Origin: Candidatus Nitrosocosmicus franklandus
GTDB lineage: Archaea > Thermoproteota > Nitrososphaeria > Nitrososphaerales > Nitrososphaeraceae
Direction: 5' to 3'
Length of the DNA: 64,000 nucleotides
Assembly: GCF_900696045.1 (NCBI RefSeq)
Contig: NZ_LR216287.1
Location: 1,178,001 to 1,242,000 of the forward strand
This document shows, piece by piece, positions 1 through 10,163 of this stretch (position 1 is its first letter; each line of letters begins with the position of its first letter). The notes under the pieces were generated by a model. That model was not told the DNA's origin and ran no database searches. It worked only from the letters and a program-made list of their open reading frames with translations. The position numbers and the translations under genes are program-made.

Positions 1-1383
1 ATTTTTATGTACAGTTAACAGGTTATCGAGTACTTTGACAATATTTGGTAAAGCCTCGTTCATTGTTTTTGCGTTTAACCAAGCCACATTCATCAAATAA
101 ATAGGCCTATTTCTAATTGGAAAATCTGAGCTTTCTACTCTTATAAACTTGACATCATCGTCTTTCAGCCCCACAGCCTTGCACAAGTTTTCCTTACTCA
201 ATATGGTAGCGCTCATCAGAAGAGAAGTTTCACCCTTGTCAAATATGTCTTCAAAGTAATTTGATACTACCAAGGGTTCTAATTTAATTCTAGAAATTGT
301 ATTGTCAATTTCATTTCTAGTAATGTTTGTAACAAGCCAGTTATCCTTATGAAGCTTTAAATCTTCAAGAAAGGAAGTCAAGGTTTTTTCATAATTTAGT
401 GCATCTATAAGATTTTTTTCGCTCACATAAATGTCTCCTTCCTCCTCCTCCTGCTCCTTCAAATTATTTGAGCCATATCTGGAACTTTTGCTATTGTTGT
501 TAATACTTTTGCCTCCATAACTGTTACTACCACCACTATTACTACTAACAAGCCTACTACCGCTACTGCCACCATCTCCCAAAATGTTAGCGGCTCTTTC
601 GATATAACGTGAAAATTGATCCCTCAATGTAGTACAGAAGGCTATCCAGGTCTCAATATCAGTTTGTTTGTTGTCTGGGAATTTGATCCTAGGAAAGAAC
701 CTGGCCAGAGACTCTTTGCTAAATATGATATTCTTAAATGAAGAAAGTTCAGATTCCAGCGTATGTGCTTCATCTAGTATCAAAAGCTTTCTCTTGTTTA
801 CCCCCGAAGAATAAAATAAATCAGACAAAAAGTACTTGTAATTGTATATAGTATGGCTTGATTTTATAGATACCCATTTTTGATGATAATAAAGGCACGG
901 TTTCCACTCTATTCTAATCAGCTGAGAATGTTCTTTTGCTTTATCATGATATTTTTTTAATGCGTATTTGTTTATCTCGATATTTTCATAAATGGTCCCT
1001 TCAGCCTTTACATCATAGTCACTCATCCTTGTCTTGTAGATACAGTCAAAATTATCATCCTTTAGGCATGGTCCGTATTCACAGTTTTCACTTATTCCCA
1101 TATCTTCCTTGATTATGCACGGAAAATTATTACGTCCCTTTACTTCAGAAAGATAAGGAAAATCTCTGTTATACTGAGTTTGAAGGTCCTTGGTAGATGT
1201 ACATATATGTGAGCTTCCCAAAAATCTTGCAAGTGTTACTGCAACTGCACTTTTTCCAAACCCAGTGGGTGCTTCTAAAAATATAAATTTATATCTTGAC
1301 TTTAAAGCCTGATCAATCTCCTCGAGAACCTTTGCCTGCTTCGGACGGATGCTCTCAAAAGGAAAAAAACTTTGTATAGACAT
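1..1383 (-). CDS. XPD/Rad3-like superfamily 2 DNA helicase (3' part beyond window)
   Basis: The reading frame runs on the minus strand from an ATG at 1383 and is still open at base 1, so the C-terminal part is missing. The start is followed by a Walker A motif EAPTGFGKSA near residue 45. Four cysteines at about residues 80-110 (C-x11-C-x4-C-x7-C) are placed like the Fe-S cluster of XPD/DinG helicases. The Walker B motif is ILDEAHTLE and a motif III-like LLMSATI follows. XPD-family enzymes are ATP-driven 5'-3' DNA helicases used in repair. A Gly/Ser/Asn-rich stretch plus an acidic run (about 463-600) interrupts the protein, as in several other proteins here. The family is clear; whether it is XPD itself or a paralogue is not. 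Confidence 0.85.
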   Translation of the reverse strand, partial: MSIQSFFPFESIRPKQAKVLEEIDQALKSRYKFIFLEAPTGFGKSAVAVTLARFLGSSHICTSTKDLQTQYNRDFPYLSEVKGRNNFPCIIKEDMGISENCEYGPCLKDDNFDCIYKTRMSDYDVKAEGTIYENIEINKYALKKYHDKAKEHSQLIRIEWKPCLYYHQKWVSIKSSHTIYNYKYFLSDLFYSSGVNKRKLLILDEAHTLESELSSFKNIIFSKESLARFFPRIKFPDNKQTDIETWIAFCTTLRDQFSRYIERAANILGDGGSSGSRLVSSNSGGSNSYGGKSINNNSKSSRYGSNNLKEQEEEEGDIYVSEKNLIDALNYEKTLTSFLEDLKLHKDNWLVTNITRNEIDNTISRIKLEPLVVSNYFEDIFDKGETSLLMSATILSKENLCKAVGLKDDDVKFIRVESSDFPIRNRPIYLMNVAWLNAKTMNEALPNIVKVLDNLLTVHKN

Positions 1384-1442
1384 TAGAGGGGATGTTTATC
1401 TGTATACAAATGGCTTATTAAATCCTAACCAAACATCTTGTC

Positions 1443-2552
1443 CTATCCCATAATTCCATGACCCATTATCCTCATCCCCTTTGAATCAGGTCTGAATAAT
1501 ACACACTTGTCACCTTTGACGTATGCTATGGGTTTTTCAAATTGGACTATCAAGTTTGATTGGTGGTGGTGATGATGATGGTCGCCACCGTCGCTGCCGT
1601 TAGTGTGTTTTAGCTTTACCGTACGAATCTGAAGGCCTACACATGTCATATAGTTCTGAGTTTCAGAAATTTCTTCTTTAAAGAACTGATTCTTTATGAA
1701 TTTGATTTGAAATTCATTGTTTGCAATTTTGGCCAAACCAGGAGATGTAATCATATCACCTCGTGAAATTTCCTTTGCAGATATACCTTTGATGGCCAGA
1801 CCCACACGTGAAGGTTTCTTTGAAATATTAACAGGATCATCATGCATCTGAATTGACTTTATAAGTACGGTTTTATTGACTGGACTCAGTACAAGCTCAT
1901 CATATGTTTTGATTTCTCCTTGTTTCACTGAGCCCAGAACCACGGTTCCGACACCCTTGACATCAAATGCATGGTCTATGGAAACACAAACGCCCTTTTT
2001 CTCCACTTCTTCTTCTCGCACCTCTTCACCAGGGTCATTTTTTAAGAGACGGTCATTACCAACACCGGCATAAGAAGCTTGAGCAGCATCATCATCATCA
2101 ATATTATTGGTTTTCGTCCCCTTATTGACAACAGCAGAGGTAGAGGTAGAAGATGACGTCATTTCAGCAATCCTACTTTTTAGCTGATCTAAGCTATCTA
2201 AAATGGAAAAAGATGACAGTCGGGTATTTTTTATAATATTTTTTACCCTTTGGGCATCGATTTCATAGCTATGTAATATAAAACCATTCTTTATCCCAAA
2301 AATATCAACAGCAACAAGTTGTTCACCCAAAAAGGTATCAAGTTTCGATATATTGATTATAGCATAATCAGACATTGCAATTGATTGCAATAGTGGTTGA
2401 AGTTTTTCAGGGTACGTATTGGGGAAACAATAAGAAATAATTTTATCATTCGTTTTTCGATCGTATATTGTAATATCGCTCGAAGTCCCCTTTTTTCCCA
2501 ACTCGCCTGCAATAGAAGTATCGCCCAACAGAACAAAATTAAAGCTATCCAA
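1443..2552 (-). CDS. Degenerate translational-GTPase-like protein (EF-Tu domain 2; SelB-like)
   Basis: 369 residues. The C-terminal half carries an EF-Tu/SelB domain 2 signature (VDHAF-like SIDHAFDVKGVGTVVLGSV, then ISRGDMIT and a domain-3-like barrel). The N-terminal half looks like a reduced G domain with a poor P-loop (GELGKKGT) and no obvious NKxD, so GTP hydrolysis is doubtful. This fits the archaeal family of EF-Tu-domain-2 proteins with a lost GTPase core; the role is unknown, presumably in translation. A Ser/Thr/Asp-rich linker separates the halves. A run of six histidines (1563-1580, residues 325-330) lies in a Gly/Asp loop of the last domain. The gene is divergent from the DEAD helicase, with about 150 bp between. 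Confidence 0.7.
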   Translation of the reverse strand: MDSFNFVLLGDTSIAGELGKKGTSSDITIYDRKTNDKIISYCFPNTYPEKLQPLLQSIAMSDYAIINISKLDTFLGEQLVAVDIFGIKNGFILHSYEIDAQRVKNIIKNTRLSSFSILDSLDQLKSRIAEMTSSSTSTSAVVNKGTKTNNIDDDDAAQASYAGVGNDRLLKNDPGEEVREEEVEKKGVCVSIDHAFDVKGVGTVVLGSVKQGEIKTYDELVLSPVNKTVLIKSIQMHDDPVNISKKPSRVGLAIKGISAKEISRGDMITSPGLAKIANNEFQIKFIKNQFFKEEISETQNYMTCVGLQIRTVKLKHTNGSDGGDHHHHHHQSNLIVQFEKPIAYVKGDKCVLFRPDSKGMRIMGHGIMG

Positions 2553-2704
2553 AACCTCCTTGTGTACATGGAATTTTTAAATAAAATCGTTGCTTTTCTC
2601 CAAGCAAGCAAATTCCTAGTACTATTAAAGCATGTCTGATCATTTGAATGCATTGCTATTTATAAGGTATAACCACATTTAGTAATCCGAGCTGAATATA
2701 TTAA

Positions 2705-4153
2705 TTGGTTAGTTTTGAAGAACTTGGTATTGAAAAATCCATAGTTAAAGCATTAAAAGAAACAGGAATCGAACAACCATTTCCTATTCAAGAATCAATA
2801 ATCCCACTTATCTTAAAAGGAGAAGACGTTATTGGTAGATCGAATACAGGAACTGGTAAAACAGCCGCATTCGTACTACCTATGTTGAGTAAGTTGAATC
2901 CTAATAATTTTCTACAAGCACTTATTTTAGTTCCTACAAGAGAACTGGCTACACAGATTACAAGTACAATAAACCAGCTTGTAAAGTATAGCAACTTGAG
3001 GGCCGTAGCTATTTACGGCGGACAAAATTATCAAATGCAAAAGAAGATACTCAATAAAGGTGTAAATATAGTAGTCGCCACACCCGGCAGACTCTTAGAC
3101 CACATGAATCAGAGAACCATCAATTTAAGTAAAATTAATTTTCTTGTTCTTGATGAAGCAGATAGAATGTTAGATATGGGTTTCATTGATGACATCAAAG
3201 AAATCCTTTCACATATTGACAATAAAAAACAAATTTGTCTCTTTTCGGCAACAATGCCTGACTCTATAGTCCAGCTTGCCAAAGAACAAATGAACAGCCC
3301 AAAGCAAATAAGTATTGAAAAGACCATCTCACAGGCCAACATAAATCAATCTTATCTACTCCTCAATGAAAAAGACAAATTCAAACAATTGGTTAACACT
3401 CTCAAGCCCATCTCAAAAGACGACGAAAGTCATATTATTGTATTTACTGCAACAAAACAGAGAGCTAGAGATTTAACATTCAAGCTAAGAGACGACGACT
3501 TTTACGTAGAAAGTATTCATGGGGATTTGAATCAGAGACAGAGAGAAAGCACCCTTTCTAGATTTAGAAATAAAAGATTCAACATATTGGTCGCTACAGA
3601 CGTGGCATCCAGAGGTTTAGACATTTCATCAGTGAGCCACATCATTAACTACGACATACCTGACGATGTGGAAACATACTTCCACAGAATAGGCAGGACT
3701 GCTCGAGCAGGAGCAAATGGCACTGCACTTTCTTTTGTATCACAGAACGACATGTTTACCCTCAGGAAGATCCAAAATATTGCAAAGAATTCTCTAAAGA
3801 ATTTAAATACAGAGTATGGGATAGAAGTGGACTTTAACGTCAACAGCGCTCCTCGACCCAATCGCTTTAGATCTAATTATGGTCGTAAATATAACAACAA
3901 CAATAGTGGTGGTTACGGCAGAGGCTATGGCAGTCGAGGTGGTTATGGTCGCAATAACAACAGCAATAGCACAAGAGATAGGGATGGAGACAGTCAACGA
4001 GGGTATGGACGTAGTAGAATCCCAGCAGAACAGAGGGTCAGAAACAACTATGATAATAGCGGCAACAGTAAATATTATTCTAGAAGATTAAGCGGAATTA
4101 CTAGACCGCTTGGAAGAAGAAATAATTATAGCAACAGAGGAGACTTGGACTAA
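2705..4153 (+). CDS. DEAD-box ATP-dependent RNA helicase
   Basis: 482 residues from a TTG start; no in-frame ATG comes earlier than the helicase core. All core motifs are present in order: a Q-motif region, GRSNTGTGKT (I), PTRELA (Ia), TPGRLLD (Ib), DEAD (II), SAT (III), HGDLNQRQRE, ATDVASRGLDI (V) and HRIGRTARAG (VI). The last about 110 residues are a disordered Asn/Gly/Arg/Tyr tail with RGG-like and GYGR elements, as in cold-shock and RNA-chaperone helicases. It unwinds RNA secondary structure, probably in ribosome assembly or cold adaptation. The tail is encoded by repetitive AAC/GGT-rich DNA. Family assignment is certain, the specific RNA target is not. Confidence 0.93.
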   Translation: MVSFEELGIEKSIVKALKETGIEQPFPIQESIIPLILKGEDVIGRSNTGTGKTAAFVLPMLSKLNPNNFLQALILVPTRELATQITSTINQLVKYSNLRAVAIYGGQNYQMQKKILNKGVNIVVATPGRLLDHMNQRTINLSKINFLVLDEADRMLDMGFIDDIKEILSHIDNKKQICLFSATMPDSIVQLAKEQMNSPKQISIEKTISQANINQSYLLLNEKDKFKQLVNTLKPISKDDESHIIVFTATKQRARDLTFKLRDDDFYVESIHGDLNQRQRESTLSRFRNKRFNILVATDVASRGLDISSVSHIINYDIPDDVETYFHRIGRTARAGANGTALSFVSQNDMFTLRKIQNIAKNSLKNLNTEYGIEVDFNVNSAPRPNRFRSNYGRKYNNNNSGGYGRGYGSRGGYGRNNNSNSTRDRDGDSQRGYGRSRIPAEQRVRNNYDNSGNSKYYSRRLSGITRPLGRRNNYSNRGDLD

Positions 4154-4234
4154 AAGAGAATACAGATATAATTAGTTAACAATACTTCCGTAAGCCAGCC
4201 TATCCGCATGCAGCTTCATGGTGGGGCAGATAGA

Positions 4235-4280
4235 TTTTTCTTTTTTAGTTTTTCTATCTTGATTAAATTTTTTTCTTTGA
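4235..4280 (+). terminator. T-rich tracts downstream of the DEAD-box gene
   Basis: Several runs of five to eight T occur 80-130 bases after the helicase stop. Archaeal RNA polymerase terminates at such T-runs without a needed hairpin, so this is a plausible terminator. The rest of 4154-4560, a gap between convergent genes, shows no ORF or strong repeat. Confidence 0.35.
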
Positions 4281-4560
4281 TATAATAAACAGATAAGATG
4301 ATTAATCTACCTCCTACTACCTAAAATAACATTTGCTACTACAAAACGAAGTAATAGAATTACGGTGAGCTATGACTATTTTCTATCCTATGTGTATGTG
4401 TATATTACATGGATAGAAAGATAGAAAAATGGCATCTGGTAACGGTTAAACCACCAAAGTAAGCATGTTAAAATTTTTTGTAAAAATTATTCTTAATCTA
4501 AAAAAATTAAAATAAAAATAAGAAAAAAGAAGATATAATTTCTTGTCGTTATTTTACTTC

Positions 4561-5370
4561 TTATTCTGCGTGACTGTGGTCGTCGCCTAATGAACTAATT
4601 TCATTGACGCCCAAGACAACTGTAGATGTAGCCGGAAAGTCAATTTCGTCTGTAGAGTTATTTGCAATTGCAATATCTGTAATGGTGTTTGTGTCATCAG
4701 ATGCTATATCTGCATGATAAAGACACAATTCTCCGGGTGCAGATAATGGTGCAACATATTCTAATTCAGCTGGTGCTAAATTAGGTGCCTGACCAATTAA
4801 TACATCTACTGCGGTAGCATTGTCTTCACCGCATGGGACCTTTAATGCAACATGGCCATTCATTATCTTGTATGGTGTTGAATCGTACAAATGAATAAAG
4901 CTTCCTTCAGGTAAGCTTTGATCTTCTAATAATACAGTTAGAGAATCTCTGGTAACTGTACCTTCGCCTGCAGCATGTTCAGTATGTTCTTCTTCTCCTC
5001 CTGTAGCCTCATCTCTTGGTTCAGCACTTGTAACATTAGTGGTTACCAAGCCATCGGTGGTGGTAGGCAATAATTCTTCTTCAACCGGTACTGTGTCAGT
5101 TACATTTTCAGCAGTTTCTGTTTCATTAGCAGCTGCTGAAGAATCATCGGTTACCAAGCCATCGGTGGTGGTAGGCAATAATTCCTCTTCAACCGGTACC
5201 GTTGTTTGGGTTACATTAGTAGAATTGTCAAGTGGTACCTCTGTCACATTTAGAGCTTCAGACAGAGATTCGTTTTGTGCGTATACATTACCATTAACAG
5301 AAAAAATGGCTGATACAAGCACAAAGACTACAAAAAATGATACTTTTGTACTAGTTGATTTTTTCATCAT
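4561..5370 (-). CDS. Secreted Thr/Glu/Asn-rich repeat protein
   Basis: 269 residues with a clear signal peptide (MMKKSTSTK, then hydrophobic core, ending NVYAQ). The mature N-terminal third is low complexity, rich in Thr, Val, Glu and Asn, with many N-x-S/T sequons, and contains two copies of VEEELLPTTTDGLVT 36 residues apart. The C-terminal about 130 residues are folded-looking beta-type sequence (LLEDQSLPEGSFIHLYDSTP onward) and end in HSHAE. No known family is recognised. It is likely an exported, N-glycosylated surface protein, with the repeats as a stalk. The C-terminal domain, with its Asp/His ending, might bind metal, but that is only a guess. Confidence 0.75.
   Translation of the reverse strand: MMKKSTSTKVSFFVVFVLVSAIFSVNGNVYAQNESLSEALNVTEVPLDNSTNVTQTTVPVEEELLPTTTDGLVTDDSSAAANETETAENVTDTVPVEEELLPTTTDGLVTTNVTSAEPRDEATGGEEEHTEHAAGEGTVTRDSLTVLLEDQSLPEGSFIHLYDSTPYKIMNGHVALKVPCGEDNATAVDVLIGQAPNLAPAELEYVAPLSAPGELCLYHADIASDDTNTITDIAIANNSTDEIDFPATSTVVLGVNEISSLGDDHSHAE
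5041..5199. repeat. 51-bp direct repeat, 108-bp period, inside the secreted protein gene
   Basis: Copies at 5041-5091 and 5149-5199 differ at one base (5077 T against 5185 C). The 108-bp period keeps the frame (36 codons), so copy number can change without breaking the protein. Confidence 0.9.
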
Positions 5371-5425
5371 TATTTTATAATAAAATTACTTATATTTATG
5401 TAATTTTAGAACAATATTCGAAATA

Positions 5426-6163
5426 CTAGGTGGTTTGCTTTACCCCCTTGCGTCTTTTTATTCTTACAGCATACGAAATTCCTACCAAGGCTGCAATGAT
5501 GACAAAAATATAATAATAAGTAATTAAAAAGTTGGCTATAGACTCATTAATTCTCTCCAATACAGGTACTTGAACATCGATTTCAAAACTAGCAGTCAGA
5601 ACGTCCAAAGTGTAGAAAATATCCTTAATATCAACAAATAGAATATACTTGCCTGGTTCGCTAAAGGTATAGTTAAAATCATAATGACCCTGTCTTACCA
5701 GTACAAAATTATTCGGATCGGAAAATATGGGATCTCCTTCTTTTAAAATATAAAATGAAACAGGTAATTCTATAATTTCATCGCCCTGAGTTGATTTTAT
5801 CTGCATTAGAAATTCAGTGTTCTTGTCAATCATAGGTTTTGACGGATTCAGTAAAAGATCGATTACATAATTTCCAGCAGTCTGGTTTTTGGTGCCACCT
5901 AAACTGCTGATATCATCTTCACCTCCATCACTGCTACTGCCAAAAATGTGAGCAAAAGCCAGATAATTACCCTCAACAGTAATAAAATTAAATGAAATAG
6001 TAAAGAAAAATGCAGATAATACCAAAATCTTAAAATCCCCTAAACTAGTGAGCCTTTCTTGAACAGAATAGCTGTTAACTCTCTTAAGATTTTGAATAAA
6101 GACAATAGAATCTAATAGTCTAACAGCGTCAGACAAAAAAAGCATATACAAATAGTGAGTCAA
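5426..6163 (-). CDS. Membrane-anchored extracellular beta-domain protein
   Basis: Up to 245 residues. A hydrophobic segment (LVLSAFFFTISFNFI) precedes an extracellular domain of beta type (NYVIDLLLNPSKPMI, YDFNYTFSEPGKYILFV) and one C-terminal transmembrane helix followed by a basic tail RIKRRKGV. The layout fits an Ig-like domain facing outside with a C-terminal anchor. The listed TTG start at 6163 gives an odd 45-residue N-terminus; a TTG at 6025 would give a tidy signal peptide, so the start is uncertain. The domain resembles in style the N-terminal part of the gene at 57944-59083. Function unknown. Confidence 0.65.
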   Translation of the reverse strand: MTHYLYMLFLSDAVRLLDSIVFIQNLKRVNSYSVQERLTSLGDFKILVLSAFFFTISFNFITVEGNYLAFAHIFGSSSDGGEDDISSLGGTKNQTAGNYVIDLLLNPSKPMIDKNTEFLMQIKSTQGDEIIELPVSFYILKEGDPIFSDPNNFVLVRQGHYDFNYTFSEPGKYILFVDIKDIFYTLDVLTASFEIDVQVPVLERINESIANFLITYYYIFVIIAALVGISYAVRIKRRKGVKQTT

Positions 6164-6271
6164 AGTTTAATATAAATTCAATAATAAATTTGGTTTTCAG
6201 ATAAAAGAAGAATCATCATGCTTGTTTATTATTTAAGAATTAATATCTCACAGTATTATTGATTCTAGATA

Positions 6272-6778
6272 TTGTCTAAAGAAGAAGTAGAAGAAAGTGT
6301 ACAAAATATTGTCAAAAAGACAGTTCGAGACTCCGAGGCAGAAACTACAATTGTAATGCTACCTTCTGATGCCAATCCCCTTGGAAACGTATTTGGAGGA
6401 ATGATCTTAAAGTACGTAGACCTTTTAGCAGGATTGGTTGCAAAGAGACACGCAGGACATGCCAATATTGTGACAGCTAGTATAGATAGTATGACATTTC
6501 TAAAGCCAGTGTACATAGGAAATGCTTTGATCTTAAAGGCCAGGATAAACTATGTAAGAAGAACTTCTATGGAAGTGGAGGTGAATATCGAAGCAGAAGA
6601 CTTGAACAAGTCTCAAAAGACACACACAGGTACAGCATATGTAACTTTGGTGGCTCTTGATGAAAAGGGAAAGCCAACCGAGGTTCCCAAACTAATCCTG
6701 AGAAATGAGGAAGAGAAAAAGAGGTTTCAAGAAGGAGAGGAAAGAATGGCTGCCAGGTTGAAAAACAGGAAAAAGTAA
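6272..6778 (+). CDS. Acyl-CoA thioesterase, hotdog fold (YciA/BFIT type)
   Basis: 168 residues from a TTG start. Hallmarks of the acyl-CoA hydrolase group are present: NPLGNVFGGMILKYVDLLAG with the active-site Asp on the hotdog helix, then ASIDSMTFLKPVYIGNALIL and VEVNIEAED. The enzyme cleaves acyl-CoA to free acid and CoA in the cytoplasm. The C-terminus is charged (EEKKRFQEGEERM). It stands alone, with no lipid genes next to it. The family is secure, the chain-length preference unknown. Confidence 0.88.
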   Translation: MSKEEVEESVQNIVKKTVRDSEAETTIVMLPSDANPLGNVFGGMILKYVDLLAGLVAKRHAGHANIVTASIDSMTFLKPVYIGNALILKARINYVRRTSMEVEVNIEAEDLNKSQKTHTGTAYVTLVALDEKGKPTEVPKLILRNEEEKKRFQEGEERMAARLKNRKK

Positions 6779-7020
6779 CAACAGAACCAAAATAACAAGT
6801 AGACAGGCAAATAGCTAGGAATGTGGATAGGAAGGTATCAAATCGCTATTTTGACTGGGACAGGATTAGAAGTACATATAGATGACGCCGCAATCTTTGT
6901 GATGATAATATACGATTTTTTTTGTGAAAAAGCAGTAAAAAAGTTATCAGTCAGTTTAATCAATCAATAAAAAAAGAGCCACAACTCATATTCTTTGCAA
7001 ATTTCTCCGTCTTAAATCCT

Positions 7021-8079
7021 CTAATCCATGACTTTGGATTCATCTAGTGGATAAACATACACGTTTGCCTCCTCATGATCGATTTTAATGGAATCTAATA
7101 GTAATGAACTCTTCAGCTCCGTTCCGTCCGTCCCCCATCCTTTTTTCCCAAGTATGCAGGTGTCATCTACAGTGTACTTGAGAGTTTCGGGATTAAACGG
7201 TTCCAAGGTTACTCTCTCTTCTGCCAATAATCCATCTTTTCGAATCGATTCTGACATCTTCCTGCCTCCATCATTTAACAAATACTTGATACCATAATCC
7301 TTTCGAAGGGTTTGAAGGCCTTTGAGCATATCAAATTCTTCTTTTCCTGTGCGTAAATATGTAACTAGATCTGATTCTTTTATTGTCCTTGATAGGTGTT
7401 CGTATACTACATCCGTGGTTAAAATAATTACCTTCAAATTATTTTTTGGATCAAGCATTGAAAGTTCTTTTTTTTTATAAAATTCTATCAATCGCGATTT
7501 ATCTACGCTTTCAATCGAGCGAATAGATACTACAAAGTAAAACCTTTCCAAGTTTACAAACCTGTTTGCAAGTTTAAAGAGCTCATCATATACTTTTGGA
7601 TAACAGGGTTTTAGATGCTTGCCAAAAAAATCCCATGACCAAATCTGAGAATGATTTTCCATCATGTTGTTTACTGTAACCATAATGGCATTACTTCCTA
7701 CAAGGATCCTATGCAGAGAGGCAAAAACATTATCTCCAAGTTTTCTACTACCTCCGGTAAGTAATGTGACTCCTCCGCCCTTGAGTCCCAAAAGCTTAAA
7801 GGCATAGATTCCACTGTTTGGAGAAAAGATCTCTGCAGCAACAAAACTGGTGGCTTGATAGGGTACTGTTAATTTGTTAACAAATTCTTCTGAAGCTCCT
7901 ATCACTACATAAGGAATTATTTTAGATAAATAAGGACAGTCCAAATCATTAACAGTATCATAGACTTTTAGACCCCTTTTTCGAAAGTGGGTAACAACGT
8001 TTTGATCCATCACGCCAGTATCTAAAAGGTATTCAAGCTTGTCAAAGTGGTTTTTCTTGACCGCATCAAAATGCACCAT
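7021..8079 (-). CDS. Protein with RibD C-terminal (pyrimidine reductase)-like domain
   Basis: 352 residues. The last about 130 residues match the RibD_C/DHFR-like reductase pattern: LKVIILTTD, then LKGLQTLRKDYGIKYLLNDGGRKM and DGLLAEERVTLEPF. The N-terminal 200 residues include a glycine-rich stretch (LKGGGVTLLTGGSRKLGD) and cannot be assigned. Members reduce the ribosylaminopyrimidine of riboflavin synthesis with NADPH, but this protein is longer than the usual about 220 residues and lacks a clear N-terminal RibD_C start, so it may have another substrate. The insertion sequence at 8116 abuts its promoter region. Confidence 0.5.
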   Translation of the reverse strand: MVHFDAVKKNHFDKLEYLLDTGVMDQNVVTHFRKRGLKVYDTVNDLDCPYLSKIIPYVVIGASEEFVNKLTVPYQATSFVAAEIFSPNSGIYAFKLLGLKGGGVTLLTGGSRKLGDNVFASLHRILVGSNAIMVTVNNMMENHSQIWSWDFFGKHLKPCYPKVYDELFKLANRFVNLERFYFVVSIRSIESVDKSRLIEFYKKKELSMLDPKNNLKVIILTTDVVYEHLSRTIKESDLVTYLRTGKEEFDMLKGLQTLRKDYGIKYLLNDGGRKMSESIRKDGLLAEERVTLEPFNPETLKYTVDDTCILGKKGWGTDGTELKSSLLLDSIKIDHEEANVYVYPLDESKVMD

Positions 8080-8115
8080 ATATCAAAATCATCAAGAGAA
8101 AGCAAACAATATATT

Positions 8116-8789
8116 GGCTCTGTTCAGTTAACGATAAGCATATAGCTTGAAAGCATTCCATTTCTTTTATGCTTACTAGAAACAGAACGCCTTCAAAGTA
8201 TGTATGTTATGGGTTGCATTTGTACTTTTCAGGTTTATCTTTAAGAAAAGCCTCGGAAAGATTGTCTCAGATGTATAAAAGAAACCATGTCTCCATCTGG
8301 AATTGGATTCAAAAGTACAAGCCTCAAAAGCTGAAGTCAACTAGAAGAAGAGTTCTAGAGTATATAATAGATGAGACCATGTTGAAGGTGGGATCAGAGT
8401 TTGTCTGGCTCTGGGTTGCAACTGAACCAGACAGAAAACAGGCAAATTCTCGCACTGTCTATCTCTAAAGAAAGAAACATGTTTGTAGCTGAAAGATTCA
8501 TTTCAGATTTAGTCAAGATTCATGGAATTCATCCAGTTTCGACTGATGATGGAGGTACTTGGTATCCAATGGCCTGTAGATTCTTAAATCTCGATCATCA
8601 CATTCATTCCTCTCTGGAGAAAAGTCTGATTGAAAGAAAGATGCAATACATAAAGGATAGAACCGAAAGTTTCGATGACTACTTTCCTTGTAGAATAAAG
8701 AATTGCAAGTTAAAGCATGTACGGAATTGGCTGCGGCTCTTTGTAGACTATCACAACAATGAAATAAAACATATTAAGTGAACAGAGCC
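8116..8789 (+). mobile_element. Short IS6-like insertion sequence
   Basis: 674 bp bounded by inverted repeats: the left end GGCTCTGTTCAGTTAA and the complement of the right end GGCTCTGTTCACTTAA, 15 of 16 identical. ATATT flanks both ends (8111-8115 and 8790-8794), a possible but AT-rich target duplication. The inside is one DDE transposase frame broken by a frameshift. Confidence 0.85.
8169..8781 (+). pseudogene. Frameshifted DDE transposase (IS6-like)
   Basis: Two overlapping frames together make one transposase of about 203 residues. The first runs from ATG 8169 (helix-turn-helix like LSLRKASERLS, then YIIDETMLKV with the first Asp) to a stop at 8468. The second continues after about 8445 with ILALSISKERN, the second Asp in VSTDDGGTWYP and the Glu in SLIERKMQYIKDRTE, ending at 8781. 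One extra base near DRKQ explains the break. Moving from the first frame to the second needs a +1 step, unlike the usual -1 programmed shift, so the copy is probably dead. Confidence 0.8.
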
Positions 8790-8841
8790 ATATTAACATA
8801 ATTATCCATTTATATATTAGCTGTTGACCAACAACAACGCC

Positions 8842-8950
8842 GGTTCTACTATTTCACAGATTTTTTGGTTTAGATACGTTAACTAAATTGTAGTGTATAT
8901 CCAAGAGACACGAATTGCTCTTAATGCGCAGTTAATAGTGAAATAGAACC
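8842..8950. repeat. 109-bp sequence with imperfect terminal inverted repeats (possible MITE)
   Basis: GGTTCTACTATTTCAC at 8842-8857 faces GTGAAATAGAACC at 8938-8950; the arms match except for three extra bases. No coding frame lies between and no target duplication is visible. The remaining part of the gap 8790-9161 shows only AT-rich sequence and the start region of the next gene. Confidence 0.35.
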
Positions 8951-9161
8951 ATATAATTTTTTGTAATTGTAATTGTGGAAAACCCAGTACACTAGTAAAA
9001 ACTATTGATGCCTCATATATTCACTCACCCCGTTCTAAATAAAATTATCAAAAAGATACAATCAATCTTCTATTAGAATTGAATTATAGTTTTGAGAAAA
9101 AAATAAGTACATAATTATTAAAAACAATCCTCATAAAGAATATCTACTAAAAAATTATAAC

Positions 9162-10019
<858 letters not shown>

Positions 10020-10163
10020 CTCTTCTTTTTTTTGGGTGCTACCCAGATAGAGATAAAGAGAGATAAAAGAGACAAAGCACTTTCAAACCATAATTATCGT
10101 GTTAAATGAACAATGGCGTTTTGTATCTAAATATTCAAATAACAAACACATGAAAAAAAACTG

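Noticed and set aside
8436-8468. Programmed frameshift in the transposase
   Set aside because: The change needs a +1 step and no slippery heptamer of the usual -1 type is placed to give it; a dead copy is simpler.
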